Assembly: GCA_010645155.1 (NCBI GenBank)
Contig: CM021319.1
Span: forward strand, 7,461,496 to 7,525,495
Source: Tigriopus japonicus
Taxonomy: Eukaryota > Arthropoda > Copepoda > Harpacticoida > Harpacticidae
Direction: 5' to 3'
Length of the DNA stretch: 64,000 bases
Part shown: piece by piece, positions 1-11,770 of the stretch
Layout: every line of letters starts with the position of its first letter
How positions within the stretch are numbered: position 1 is the first letter of the stretch
Notes under the pieces: generated by a model
Told to the model about the DNA's origin: nothing
The model's database searches: none
The model's input: only the letters and a program-made list of their open reading frames with translations
Translations under genes and position numbers: made by a program

Positions 1-142
1 CCCTATTTCAGACAGAAACTTGGACAGCCTCAGAGAGTATCCATTAAACATTGCCAAACAGGGCTAAGACCTGTTTTCAAATTCATTAAATTCCAATTGA
101 TTTCAAAATTAGATTGGGGTGAGCAAATTTTCGGCGTACACT

Positions 143-156
143 CACACACACACACC
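143..156. repeat. (CA)n microsatellite
   Basis: A short uninterrupted CA dinucleotide run inside the presumed intron of the left-edge gene. Confidence 0.8.
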
Positions 157-476
157 TTAGTTTATCATTGTCAGGCACGCATTCCGGCTCTACGTCAATA
201 CTTATCACCGATTAACATCTTAATTGCTATTTAAGAGATATGAATCGGAATTGTAGCGGCTGGAAAGTCGGGACGAAGCATTTTCTTTGGCTATCAAGAG
301 CCCTCAAGACTGAAAAACATCCAGGTTAATTATCTAAAATAATGCCGTTAGTGAAGAAAACCTACTCACTTGCAACCCTGACCATATCATACTCGAACCA
401 ACGCCATTCAAAATCTCGCAAACGTTTATTGAACCATGACGTCAATCAATAGGCCGCATATTAATACACACAAGGC

Positions 477-623
477 TTTTTTTAGAGTATACCAAAATCT
501 AGCCAGATTAACGTTCGTTGAGTACATACTCGTCCCAGGTGCTGCGTTTCAAGCAAGGCAGCTAGGGCGAGTATATACTCGAGGCCCGTTAATCTGACTT
601 GATTATGGTATACTCTAAAAAAA
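477..623. mobile_element. Hairpin (foldback/MITE-like) element with ~37-bp inverted arms
   Basis: The arm 477-513 (seven T, then AGAGTATACC) pairs with 587-623 (GGTATACTCT, then seven A), with about 3 mismatches in 37 positions. Pairing continues inward through GAGTA..TACTC palindromes near 518-531 and 568-580. The ~147-bp size, terminal inversion and lack of coding suit a miniature inverted-repeat element. I could not fix a target-site duplication. A diverged relative of one end is near 18,824-18,863. It sits about 60 bp beyond the splice donor of the left-edge exon. Confidence 0.65.
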
Positions 624-688
624 CCTTATATGCGTTAACATTCGTCCCTATAGTTTCATCTCGATTTGTTGTAGTTTGATGTACTCAC

Positions 689-1264
689 TTGTAAATAAGT
701 CTTTTGTCCGCCTCGTATTGGGCAGTTTCATCTGAATGTAGGAACGAGGAACTAGCATCACCCCCTTCGGGGTTGGGAGAGACTAAAGCGGCATCGGGGT
801 TGACTCCCCCGCTGCCTAAACTACTCGAGCCGGCGCCCGATCCACTTCGAGGTCCACCTCGGACTCCACCACTACGAGAACCACTGCCTCGAACACTTGG
901 ACCCGCAATCGGCGAAGGACTGTCGCTACCGGAATCGTCCAAATCCGGGGGTTGCTGCTTGATAAGGGTCCCGCCCACATATTGTGGATTGGGAGGTCCA
1001 GAGTCGGCTCCATTGGAAGATCCAGACTTGGAGGAGGTGGATGAGGACGAATGGTTATTGAGTAAAGTGGCCATGGCCGCTTTAGCCCCTGAGGAACTAC
1101 CGCTTCGGGAGCTGATCGAGTTCAGTTTGAGGTGATACTTGCTGTCTTCAATGTTATTATTATTGTTATTGTTAGTGGGGTTGTGATGCAACGAGTTGAG
1201 TGCGGCAATGGAGTTGTGAATGTGGTACATGGCCTCAGACGACGATGACGAACCACGAGGAGAC
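689..1264 (-). CDS. Ser/Gly-rich exon, possible N-terminal part of a TALE homeobox gene (PKNOX/Meis-like)
   Basis: Seen: an open frame bounded by a good acceptor (pyrimidine-rich, ..CTTTCAG, at 1265-1271 on the minus strand) and a GTGAGT donor (683-688), ending in phase 2. The encoded ~191 residues hold a run of seven Asn, many Ser/Gly stretches and a Pro/Asp segment, typical of a disordered transcription-factor region. The last residues, YEADKRLIYK, resemble the segment directly before the conserved HPLFPLL block in PKNOX/Prep and, less closely, Meis/Homothorax proteins (known patterns: DKRAIYRHPLFP, DKDAIYGHPLFP). That is only about eight residues, so the family call is an inference. An in-frame ATG at 1230 (GCCATG context) could be the start; otherwise translation begins in an upstream exon, or at ATG 1287 if the acceptor is unused. 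The homeodomain exons would lie left of the window. Confidence 0.5.
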
Positions 1265-4200
1265 CTGAAAGCGAGGACAAATTTCATGAGCAAAAAAAAA
1301 GTAAATAAATATTTCCAGACAGAGTCACGGCGACAACAAAGGCTTGCAGTAGAAGCACTAGTGCCACTCTTTTGGTGGTCGTCATGATTGACTCTCTTGG
1401 GAGAAAAAGAGAGACTTTGACTTTGACGACATGCAATTGCTTGGTTTTTATTTCAGGCAAAATGCGACGACAGCAAACTCTGGGCTTTTTTTCTTCGCGA
1501 CAAGGCATGGATTGACTCTTTTTTTCATAGCGAGGTGCTCTAGATGAGGCTGTACTGGTATACGCACAATCTGGCAAACTACACGCAGTACTATTCCTAC
1601 AACAACTAATGCCCGCACTTTCTTCAAGTTTTTGCTCGTTCCTTATTGATTTCTCATTATTGTGGTTGAATCTAGGTCTCAAATCACGGTTCCTGTGCTT
1701 GAGCAAAAGAAGTGTTACAAAAAGTGAATCGTTCCAATGTTAGTCCTCCAAGAGGAACGAACCTTTGTCGTTAGAATCAAATTTCAGTATCCCAAGTCCT
1801 AATCGTTTTCTCTAGAAGAATTATGGCCGCATTTTGATTCGAGCGGCTAAAAATAAGAAAAGCAAATTCAATCCGACTGACTGTCAAAGCAATCAATGAG
1901 ACGATCCAATTTGGATCCATTTATTTTGCATGCACCGAGGAGGAGCTGTCCAGACATTTAGACGTCTTGAGGCCACGTCACCATGATTTAGGTACATAAT
2001 GTGCGAAAGTGTTCGTAATGTGTGTCGAATGAGAGGAGATTTGTTTTCATTTTGTGGGAAATCGCTCTAGATCGTGTGCTCAAACACGCCATCACTCTGA
2101 TGAGAAGGTTGAGATGAGCATTGGAAAAAAGTGGAGGATTTTTTCCCCTCCACCACCAAATTTGAAGAGACCAGCAATATTGAAGGGTAGAAGAAACATC
2201 CACACATACATACATCTCCAATGAAAATATGAGCTAGATATGAAAACTCATTATCGTGTTTCTGTTTCGTCTCAAATTTTCAGGCTCTCGTTGGCTTTGT
2301 GTGTCTGAGCGAGAGTGCTTAGAGCACACACACGAAAAAAACTTGCAAGAGACTGCTGCGCCCAAAATCATAATATTTATGTAGAGATCTGGCCCCGCTC
2401 AGCTGGTATGAAGCACACTCACTCAGCAGAGCCTCTATTTCGTCAAAGCCAAAAAGAACCCCCATGCACGCCATATTAATCCCGATGAAGAATCATCGAT
2501 TCTTGTTGTCGGGCCCTCTCGTCTCGTGTGGAAAATGGAGCTCTAATTTCAAACTTATGGCTAATAAGAGATAGCACTCATCTCTCTGTCCATGTTGCGT
2601 ATTATGCATGTTCATAGAAGACAGAACTCAAACCTCGGGAGGAAAAAAGCTCCGTGGTGGCAACCGAGGTGTGCTCTGGGAAGCTTCTCAATCTTCCATC
2701 TTCCCTCTCGCCATTCACTGTCACACAAAGATTCGTTCGATCCATGGCGTCGATCTTCACTGATTTTCCTAATCAACCATGAAACCAATGTTGCTGCTGC
2801 TTCAGTATGGTATTGCCTTCACCTAGTAGCAACGCCACTCTGCTCTGTTTTGTTGGGCTTGGTTACCGAATCATCGAACATGAGATGGATATGATAATGA
2901 ATGGCTAGGTTTTACCACGTCCAACGTCTAGTAGTAAGTACATCCATCCCTCTAGTCGGTGATCAGACTGGAACCTCGAACTTCCATCCGTACGCAACGC
3001 AAGGTGAGAGAAAGACGGGGAAAAGAACGTACCTAGTACAAAACAACAGCCGACGATCGAAAAACCGACCAAACGAACCATCCGTGGTTATGAACATGCA
3101 CCTCTTCCACCTCCAACGGTTGCACTGCATTTCTTCATAAACACTCAAGGAAAAAGTTAATCAACCGTGAGGTCCTCAATCCTCATTACCAGTTACACAA
3201 TAATCCGGCCCGGTCTCCCCATGCTACTTGAGAGTCGTAACTTAAGCTCGATTAGAGGCTATGAGGGTCAAAGCATTGAATTTAGTCCAGATAAAATTTG
3301 ATCTGCAATTGCAATGGGTTTTGCTATGGAACTTTTGATTGAACCAGCCAACCACCTACTAGTTATGAACGAGTGTCGGTGCGTTCAGTACTGAGGCATA
3401 TTCACTTCAATCAAGTAATATCATGTTGTTCGGGAAAAAATCCGCCCCTTCATTATTTTCCAATTTGCTATCGATTCTCTGCCACCGACAAGATCACTCA
3501 TTTCCAAGTGGTTTTCAAAAAACAAAATCCTATTTGGATTATCAATAATGAATCGCCGCATATAAATCAAAGCCAATCCTTTCAATAAATGGGCAGTGGT
3601 GAATATTAATGGATACGTTAGTACTCGCTTCTAAGCGAACTTAATTTCACTTAACTCCTCAAAAATAGACGCTTCGATTGAATTTGCTTCGTGGTCACAA
3701 AAAAGTTCTTATTGATATTAATCATGTCGTATCTGACCGTCCCAAGCAATTCATTGCCAAAGCTTGAAAGACCTGACCGAAAATTTGGACTCGATTCCAG
3801 CGGAAACAACGAGTCGATGACAAATAGGTTGGCCGCTGCGTTTGCAATGTCATTTGAGTTGTTTGCCAAGAGAATGCCATCGATTCTTTTTGCGCAAGAT
3901 TGCAATTTCATCATGTGCTAGTGTGTGGGGTCAAATTAAAGAGTTGAAGGGCAACAGCATTGTTTCATTTGGTCACTTGTGGCTTCCTGCTTTTGCTTTT
4001 TGAAGTTTTTGTAGAAAGCTGCATGGGAGAGAAGCGCTCAATGACAATTGATGAGTGTAATCGGACAAATTCAGCTGGGGGATTCTGGGGCCGGATTAGC
4101 TAGGGATGTGTCAAAATCGAGACTAATCCTCCCAAAAACTTAATTAAAAAGTCGCGCCTATTTCGTATTCTTCGTTTTGACAATCAATCGAAACAAGAAC

Positions 4201-6003
4201 TGTTCTCTCACGTAGTAAACTTAAAGTATGAAATGTCCGAGCCAAGTTCTGACCCATTCCTAGCCTGTTTGGCCACCAAATCCCTAGCTGAATTCGTCCG
4301 TCTACACTCATCCATTAGTAATGTTAGGGCGATAATAGAAGGTCTTGTGAATCGGAAATATTTGATATTTTTTTCAAATGTTTTATTTAAAATTTTCTTG
4401 TTTTCCACTTAGTACCTGAAAGGGCATTTGGTAAATTTAAATGCTGACAATCTAAGATGAAACGAAACATGACTGCCGATTAAATTTGATTTTCAAGAGA
4501 CATTAAGCTCACTAGCTAAAATTCTATGTTTTGTGAATCACTCAATTAATTAAGGATTAAAGAATGAAATTTGAAAATAGTTTGTCAATTTCTTCTTGGC
4601 AATTTGTGATCAAATTTACGTACTTTGCTTCACACAAAAATTATTGGGTTAATAAATCATCCTCTTTGCAAATAATGTGATAAATACTGAAAAAAAAATC
4701 CCTCGTTTTCCTCCTTTTATTACCACTTACTTATTAGAAGACAATCACTGGATTATGGGTACATTGACTTTGCTTTGACTGAATGAGGAACCATAACATG
4801 AAGATTACGGTCAACTAAAAAAGGCATGAGTTGCAACATATATATATAAGATGCCTGTTAAAATCAACACAAGAAATACTGTTCCCAACTTACATCTGAT
4901 TACCCCCAACTTTGGTCAGCTGTTTTGCATTTGCCAATATTTGTTGAGTATGGAACCACAGATCTCGCACTTATTGGGTGTTTGGATTTCTTAATCAATT
5001 AAACTTTTGATATTGCCTCACACAACCTCCAAACTACAAGTGAATCGGTTGAACAATACATCTCCTCATTTTGCTTTCTAGACAATCCAAAGACACAGAA
5101 GGACATGAAAAGGGTTGGGTAACTTTCGTGGTGAGACGAAATTAATAGAGCCCTTTCACAAAACACGAACATTAATTAGCAGAAATTGCCGCCCAGAGAT
5201 TAATTCGGGCGAATGATTGCTGTTGCTAAATCGATGAATTTTTCATTGGATATGGGCATTTTCGTAGCCTTTAATTTACCTTAATGGAGTGACACAATAC
5301 TTGAAGGATAGTTATTTATCGCTACAACCGTCAAAACAATGTTGTTTTGCTCTAGCAAGGCTCGATCAGATATTGGATTTTGATCAAATTTTAGAACCCG
5401 TCAATATCAGACCCACAAAAACAAACTTTACAACCTTTAATTTTGAAGGTGAGCCAAAAAAATCATGATGATTCCTTTTGTTCTCAATATGCAAAAATCA
5501 ATCGCAGGAGCCAAATATTGGCTTTGGCACAAGTTTGATTGACAAGTGGCATTTCAAATCATCAATTAGTGGTAGAACCTAAAGGTTTTGCTTTCTTTTG
5601 TTAATCCTCAACTCAAATTGAAACTGAATCCAGACATGAGTATTGCTATTGAAGGCAATAACATCGTCATAAGACCTTTGTGCGAGACCTTTATTAAAAC
5701 TAAATATTGTACTTGCTTATTTTGAATTCCATCAATCATGTGTCAACCCCACAATTGGCAAATTTTCTTCTTTATCGGCGGAAATTCGGATGCTATTTCA
5801 TAGACAAATCGGCAAAAAGTTGCTTGAACATTTGATTTAAAAATCAAACTACTTTTGCAATTGGCTGTCAAATACACGACCTTAGTCATTGTAAAGTTTG
5901 AAATTAGCAATTTTTCTGACTTGGGGCCCGAGGGTGACAAAGGAACCCGTTTATTTCTTATGCTTCAATCACCTTTCCCCACGGAATCCGTTTCTTCCAG
6001 TAC

Positions 6004-6050
6004 CTCTTTCTCTCTTTCTCTCTCTCTTTTCCTCTTTCTTTTTCTCGTTC
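6004..6050. repeat. CT-rich (polypyrimidine/GAGA) tract
   Basis: Nearly uninterrupted C/T sequence of TCTC and TTTC units; the other strand reads as a GAGA-type purine tract. It creates Arg/Glu- and Ser/Leu-rich spurious frames on both strands. Confidence 0.8.
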
Positions 6051-6249
6051 CATTTTGACGACGACCAAAGCAATGGATGGTATTTTCGTGGATCCCGAGT
6101 TTAGCCGTGTCAGTCAGAGGTGATAAATCATTTCCCCCGAAAACGCGACTAGAAAAGGCGTAACGGCAGCTAGCAGCCCAACGACAAAAGTATATCTCGA
6201 CATCTCCTAAAAAAGGTCTTTTCACATGAAGGCGGTGGTGATGATCATG

Positions 6250-6268
6250 AGGATGATGATGATGATGG
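6250..6268. repeat. (GAT)n trinucleotide repeat
   Basis: Short GAT/ATG repeat, part of a slightly longer degenerate ATGATCATGAGG region. Confidence 0.7.
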
Positions 6269-7453
6269 TCCGAAGGAATTTGTGGCTTTCAATGCAAAAT
6301 TTTGAGGAAGGCATGCTATTCAAAGGCAAAGCTTACATTAACAGGAAAAAGGTGTCGGTTTTGACATAATATATGAGCCTGCCCGCACTTTCTCGATCAC
6401 GGATCGGCTTACCTTCTCCAATTCACAAACCCATCTCCCTACACATTGTACAGTCAGTACGTGCTCACTATCGACAACGTAGATATAGCAAGGGGAAACA
6501 TTTCGCCGAGGTTAAGAAAAGGGGTTAAGTTGTGCAAAACAAACAGCCGGTATTTTAACCTACCTCCGACTTGAATTAAGGTGGACCCCGTAAGATAGAA
6601 TCAGGAGGCGAAGGGTAACAATTCATTTTGCATAATTCCTCACGCCTCAAATTCTCCCCTTCGTTGTGATTTAAGATTCGAAAACCCATCTGAACGAACG
6701 TACGAGTACCACAAATCCGGCGGTCCGTCAAATGCATGCACACCATTATGATAACCATGCGAATCTTGGCAAAATCTGGGCTCGTAAAACTGGCCAATAA
6801 TTGCACCTACATATTTGCCATTGGGATATTTAGCGAGGACAAGTCTCATGCTAATCGCAATATGGACACATTCCAAAATCGTAGAGTGGGGTTGGTCGAC
6901 GTTTGGCTAAATTTTTGCGCGTGATAAACGAATTAAAACAACTTGAAGATGGCCTAGAGCTGGCGTTGGATCCTTATTTCATTGAGGCTTTTGAATTTTG
7001 GCAACGAGACAATCATGGTTAATGAAAAAGGAATGCATGCATAAAGTAATTTGAACGATTCGTGCACACGACGCACCAAAACGCCAAAAAATGGGCAGAC
7101 ACTCGCTAATCGACGAAAGAGATGATTACATCGAATTTAAATTTTGAGCCCTTTGGATTACAAAATTTCAGGGAATATTGAACTCCTGAAATTGAATCCT
7201 CAATACAATTAGGGTGAAATTTGAAAGCCGTAGTCAATCATTGAAAAATCCCATTGCCTACTGATTTTTGTAATCTTGTCATTGTTAAAAAATCTCTTGA
7301 CGTCTTATTGGGAAAGAATTAACAAGGTGCAAGTCAAAATCTTGAACATTGGTGAAAGATTAACACCTCTGGAGAAAAATTGCAACTAAATAGACTTAAG
7401 ATTGATGTAAATTTCCATGTATGAAAGACTTTAACGGAAGCTTAAAGCTGACG

Positions 7454-7552
7454 CCTATAGATGGCACAGAAGGTGAGGGTGAGTAAAGAGAACATTCTCG
7501 TGATTTTATCGCTTAGAACTTGCCCCTCTTTCTCTTTTGCACCATCTATTGG
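7454..7552. repeat. Imperfect inverted repeat, possible miniature element
   Basis: The left arm starting CCTATAGATGGCAC matches, in reverse complement, the right arm ending CACCATCTATTGG; the inner parts (AGAAGGTGAGGG versus CCCCTCTTTCTCTT) also pair loosely. About 100 bp in all. No target duplication was identified, so it may be a decayed MITE or chance. Confidence 0.4.
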
Positions 7553-8691
7553 GGAATCTTTTAAGCTTGGGATAAAATCCTTTATTGTTGAGTGATAAAG
7601 AGAATTATTATCAACGTGCTCTGTTTTAAATAGTCAGCTTCTCATAACGGGTGTATGGTAACTTCTAAAACCGAATCATTTACGTACTTTCTTTGTCGAG
7701 CTCAGGTCTCGTATGAGAGATATGCCTGTTCTTTGCTAATCCTGAATGCAGTTGATAATCCCTTTTGTTTTATAAGTCTCATGCCGGACTCTTTTAGAGA
7801 GATCTTTTTTTTTTCGTTGACATTCCTGAGTTCTTTCAATGGGTTCTTATTTGAGATCAAATCATGTACTGAAATATTAGTTAGGGCCAATAGATTTTCG
7901 TAGATATGTAGGAATTTAGCAGAAAGCCGTTGATTGAAGATAACCTTACCTATAAAGTCCTCTTAGAATGTATTTAAAACACTCCCTTAATAGTAACTTG
8001 GGAACTGATTGAGTGGGATTTTTTTCAAATGTAGTATTAACTAGGTCTCCTCTCATCTCATTGAAAGAGCCAGAATCTAACAAGTGTGATTTCCTTCTTC
8101 GTTACGAGTGATCAGCTTTCGTTTGATCCTTACTAACATCATGAAATGACTATTTCGAATTAATTAGCTTTTTAAAACGGGATTACTTCGATTATTTTCA
8201 AAGCTCCTATGATAGTTGAAATAATGATGTTAACAAACGAAATATTGTTTGTAAATACAAAAATTGAACAAGTTGAGATGAAAAAAAGCAACCAAAAATC
8301 ATATTGACCAAGATCAATCGCATTTGTTGCAGTGATAAATAAACTTAATTTTCCAATAAGATTGATGGGCTCATATGAAAATTTGGAACTCTCGCTATTC
8401 AATTCAGGGATATGCCCATTTTTCTTCAGGTATTGTCCGCTAAATATTTTTCCAAAAACTTGATTCGTCATCGTTTACTTTTTTAAAAATCGCTCAAAAA
8501 TAAGAATTTGCAATTCCATAGGTCAAGCAAGAATCACAAAAGATCGATGTGAATCTTAATGAAGAGTGAAGTTGTCCAAAGCTTCCGCCTTGGATTTCAT
8601 CACCTCGACGTGTGGCAGATTTTTGCACCCAATTTAACTCCCATTCAAATGATCTCCCATTCATTACCCCTTCCCCCTCATCCCATCCCAA

Positions 8692-8708
8692 GGTGGTGGT
8701 GGTGGTGG
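8692..8708. repeat. (GGT)n repeat
   Basis: Run of GGT trinucleotides at the start of the repeat-rich 8.7-11.8 kb segment. Confidence 0.75.
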
Positions 8709-10648
8709 CCTCTGTGTACATGTGAGTGAGTGTGAGAATGGTCTCGTATGTACTAGAGAAGTCAAGTTGTTCTCGCCAGAGTGAGAGAGCAACGTCTACG
8801 CTGGAAACTGGGGCCAGAGTTTTACGTTCTTTTTATTGGCCGTAAACTGGGAAATGGCCATGGAGGAGCGGGCAGACGCCGGGAATGCCACTTACCACTC
8901 CACCACGGAGATCATCACCAAGATCATTGAATAACTTTGTTTTCACATGCTCTGGGCACCACCGCCACCATTCAATGGCGGGTGAAGTGGCGTTTTGGAG
9001 AGGTACTTGAGATCTTCATTAACAGCATGTTAAACACGATCGTAAAGATGCGGTTTCCCTGGGCTAATAGAGTCATCTTTTTCCAGGAATGCTCTCCACA
9101 CTTTTCCACATACGCACGAGATACCCGTTTGCACAAAATGCACGCATACATGAGGACTCAAGCCAACCGAATGCGGTCGGTCGATCGACTCAAGGGGGGA
9201 AGTGTTAAATACGAGATTAATAAGGCTTAGCAAAGTCCCAGGTGTCAATTAGTCTCCTCGAAAAAGCAAACAAACAACGGGTGGTGAATCGCATCCATCT
9301 CGTACAAGCACTCACACAGAGAGAATGAGTGACATCATGTCAAATGTCGACGACGGAAGAACGACGACAGAATCGAAACGGCAAGTGTTTGATTAATGCC
9401 TTACAAACCGAACACCTTTGTAGGATGGTTCAAAAATATTGCAAAGCCAAGAGATTAACAAATGTATGAGGCTCTCTCTTTAGTGTTGTCCACGAGTCGC
9501 GACCGTCGTGTATGGAATACTTTTGTCTCGCGTAATTGTGGAATGTGTTGCATTAATTCGAATAGTATGCACTAATAAAGGATCTTTGGAAATAGAATGA
9601 CCATTCCGCGATCAAGGCGAATGGCATGCAGGAACAAAGGATGCGCGAATGAGAATTGCCTCCGCTTTCCTTTCTCCGTTTGCTCATTATGCTTTTCTTT
9701 CTTTGGAGACCCTCGACCAAAGAAATGGGCTCGACGTCAAAACTGTATTTGGACAGTTTTCTTATCTTTTCATAACGGCTACAAATGGAGTCTCTCTTTC
9801 AAGAAAGTGACACTTCACACTCGTCCATCTCAATTGTGTTGGTCTTACCTTAACGTCTAGAATTGGTCATTCCCAGGGTGGATTTCTCACATGCAATCGT
9901 CTTTTGGCTCTTGGGGAGTTTGCACTATTTGGCCGAGAAAGGCTTGAGAAGTTGGAGGAGATTGATTTCGTCAAATGACAGTGTGAGATTCCAGAGAATC
10001 AAGATCCCGTCTTAATTTGAAGCCAATCGACGACAATTCACCGCTTTGATGAACAACTCTTCTCGTTTGAATAGCAATGAGGGTGCGATTCTGTGATTCG
10101 GTTCGTTTCAACCGCATGTTGTCGATTGTCACTCGATGATTTTGTCATTGATCACATCATCAAAAGCCACAGTCGGAATCTGTTGGAGCTTTAGTGGTTG
10201 ATGGCGGCGTTGCTATTGATTCTCGTCAAGTGTCAACCTCGGTCTTTGGTATGCAATATCTTACGTGGAGGCCGGTGGTTGAAATCGATCGCTTTGACGC
10301 CTTTTGTCAAATTTGATCAATTCTTCTTGTGTTGTGGTTAACCAAACCACTTTTGTGAGTGCTTGGCCAGGTTGAACCGACTGAGAGAGTATAGCCAGAT
10401 GATTGTTGAATGGATGATGCGTTGCTATTGTTGTATGAGGTATGAGAATGAACTTCGAACGAGCAACATCAGCAGCCCAGAAGAGTTAAAGACAAAACCT
10501 TCTTCGTCTCCTTGTTCTTGTTGTGGAATTTGTTGGTGTTGTTGTCAGACGAGGATGGAGATGATGCCATTTGGCCCGATATCTCTTGATGACTGACTAA
10601 TCCTACGGACGAGGAGCCGCGCTTGCGTCGCGAGTCCGAATACGAGAA

Positions 10649-10686
10649 TGGATGGATAGATGGAAGGATGGATGGAAGGATGGATG
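10649..10686. repeat. (GGAT)n tetranucleotide repeat
   Basis: Imperfect GGAT units with AGAT and AAGG interruptions. Confidence 0.75.
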
Positions 10687-11048
10687 TACAATGTATGTAT
10701 GGGCGATGGGTGCTGCTGGGACTAACACCACTCGTAGTAGAGCAAGAAGAAGTGGTGCTTGTGCTCGATCGTGTTGGTTATGATGGTAGTGCTGGTGATG
10801 GTAGTCGTGGTGTTGTTGCCTGGATGAAGATGATGATGAGGAGTCGTCCTAGTCCTGGCAGGAGAACTGGACCTTGTGATGGTTCGAATGGTTGTGATGG
10901 GTGGTGGACGAGTCGGTCGTGGCGCGGTGCCGTGTACTCCGTCTAACACAACAACAACAAATGAGTGACGGAGGAGGCCGGTTCTCCGATGAATGATCTC
11001 CTGCCATCAAGCTCATTTAGACGAGCAACCAGAGATAGACGAGACTGG

Positions 11049-11143
11049 CACACTCACTCACTCACTCAGCCACGCACCCACACTCACTCACTGCTCACTC
11101 ACTCACTCACTTATACACACTCACTCACTCACCTACCCACACA
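11049..11143. repeat. (ACTC)n tetranucleotide repeat cluster
   Basis: Four blocks of CACT/ACTC repeats separated by short CA-rich spacers, about 95 bp in all. This is the largest microsatellite in the window and the best example of an ACTC/GAGT family that recurs at 36,520 and 38,386 and in shorter form elsewhere. Confidence 0.85.
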
Positions 11144-11543
11144 CGTCCAGACTTGAGACCCGAGAAGAGGTCCTCTTCGTGTTCTCGAAGTCAGATCACC
11201 CAGCTTGAAAAAAGAAGATCGGCAAAAATATTTGACGTCACCGCCGGCGTTGCGCTCTTTTAACCGGCAAATTGGCGCGTGGGGAGCCCAGCAACACTTC
11301 CAAGTGCAACCCCGATACAAACATCCCGAGAGAGAACGAAAGAGAGTCCTCCACTCACTCATAGACAGCAGAGCGAGAGAGAGAGAAGGAGAGCGGAGGA
11401 CTTCTTAACGTTGCGAAGACGACTCCTTGGGCCTACAAACCGAATCCTGTTGCCTCACGGAGCGCTTCTTCCAAAGTTCATACAAAGCGAATATCCATAC
11501 ATCTATAAACACACTCCTACCGAACACACGTATATACGAATTT

Positions 11544-11565
11544 GTTCGTTCGTTCGTTCGTTCGT
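11544..11565. repeat. (TTCG)n tetranucleotide repeat
   Basis: About five and a half TTCG units. The same unit (CGAA on the other strand) recurs at 23,647 and 38,661. Confidence 0.8.
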
Positions 11566-11737
11566 CCTCGATCCAGCCGTAGTTGCATGTGGGACTCACT
11601 CGCGAGGACGTTCTTTCTTTACTCGATGGCATTCCAGACAGACTCAAAGCGCTCAAAGCCTTCAAACAACAGACACACTCGCGCTTTGAAAACTGTTGCT
11701 TGTTGGAAGAGCTTTGCTCATCTTTTTATGGTCCGTC

Positions 11738-11770
11738 TGTCAGTCAGTCACTCAGCCAGTCAGTCACTTA
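11738..11770. repeat. (CAGT)n degenerate repeat
   Basis: CAGT/CACT units in an interrupted run followed by further CCAGT/TAGTT variants. Confidence 0.65.

Larger units (their letters stand above)
1..688. other. Non-coding, probably intron of the minus-strand gene
   Basis: This stretch lies downstream (minus strand) of the splice donor at 683-688. I looked on the minus strand for the conserved HPLFPLL-type block expected after the neighbouring exon if it is a TALE homeobox gene, and did not find it, so the next exon should lie outside the window. It holds a short CA repeat (about 143-156) and a hairpin transposon-like element (477-623, listed separately). I see no other structure. Confidence 0.5.
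1265..8690. other. AT-rich non-coding interval
   Basis: No open frame here has convincing composition, splice-site pairing or family resemblance. I see a pyrimidine tract (6004-6050), a short GAT repeat (6250-6268), an imperfect inverted repeat (7454-7552), and otherwise AT-rich sequence with many homopolymer runs. If the left-edge exon is not the first, this region is intron of that gene; otherwise it is upstream flank. Confidence 0.55.

Noticed and set aside
8172..8471. 99-codon hydrophobic minus-strand frame
   Set aside because: It lies in very AT-rich DNA where Ile/Phe/Asn codons arise by chance; no promoter, splice or family evidence.
11049..11143. Regularly repeated units that might suggest a CRISPR-like array
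   Set aside because: The units are 4 bp microsatellite repeats without unique spacers, and the DNA is eukaryotic.
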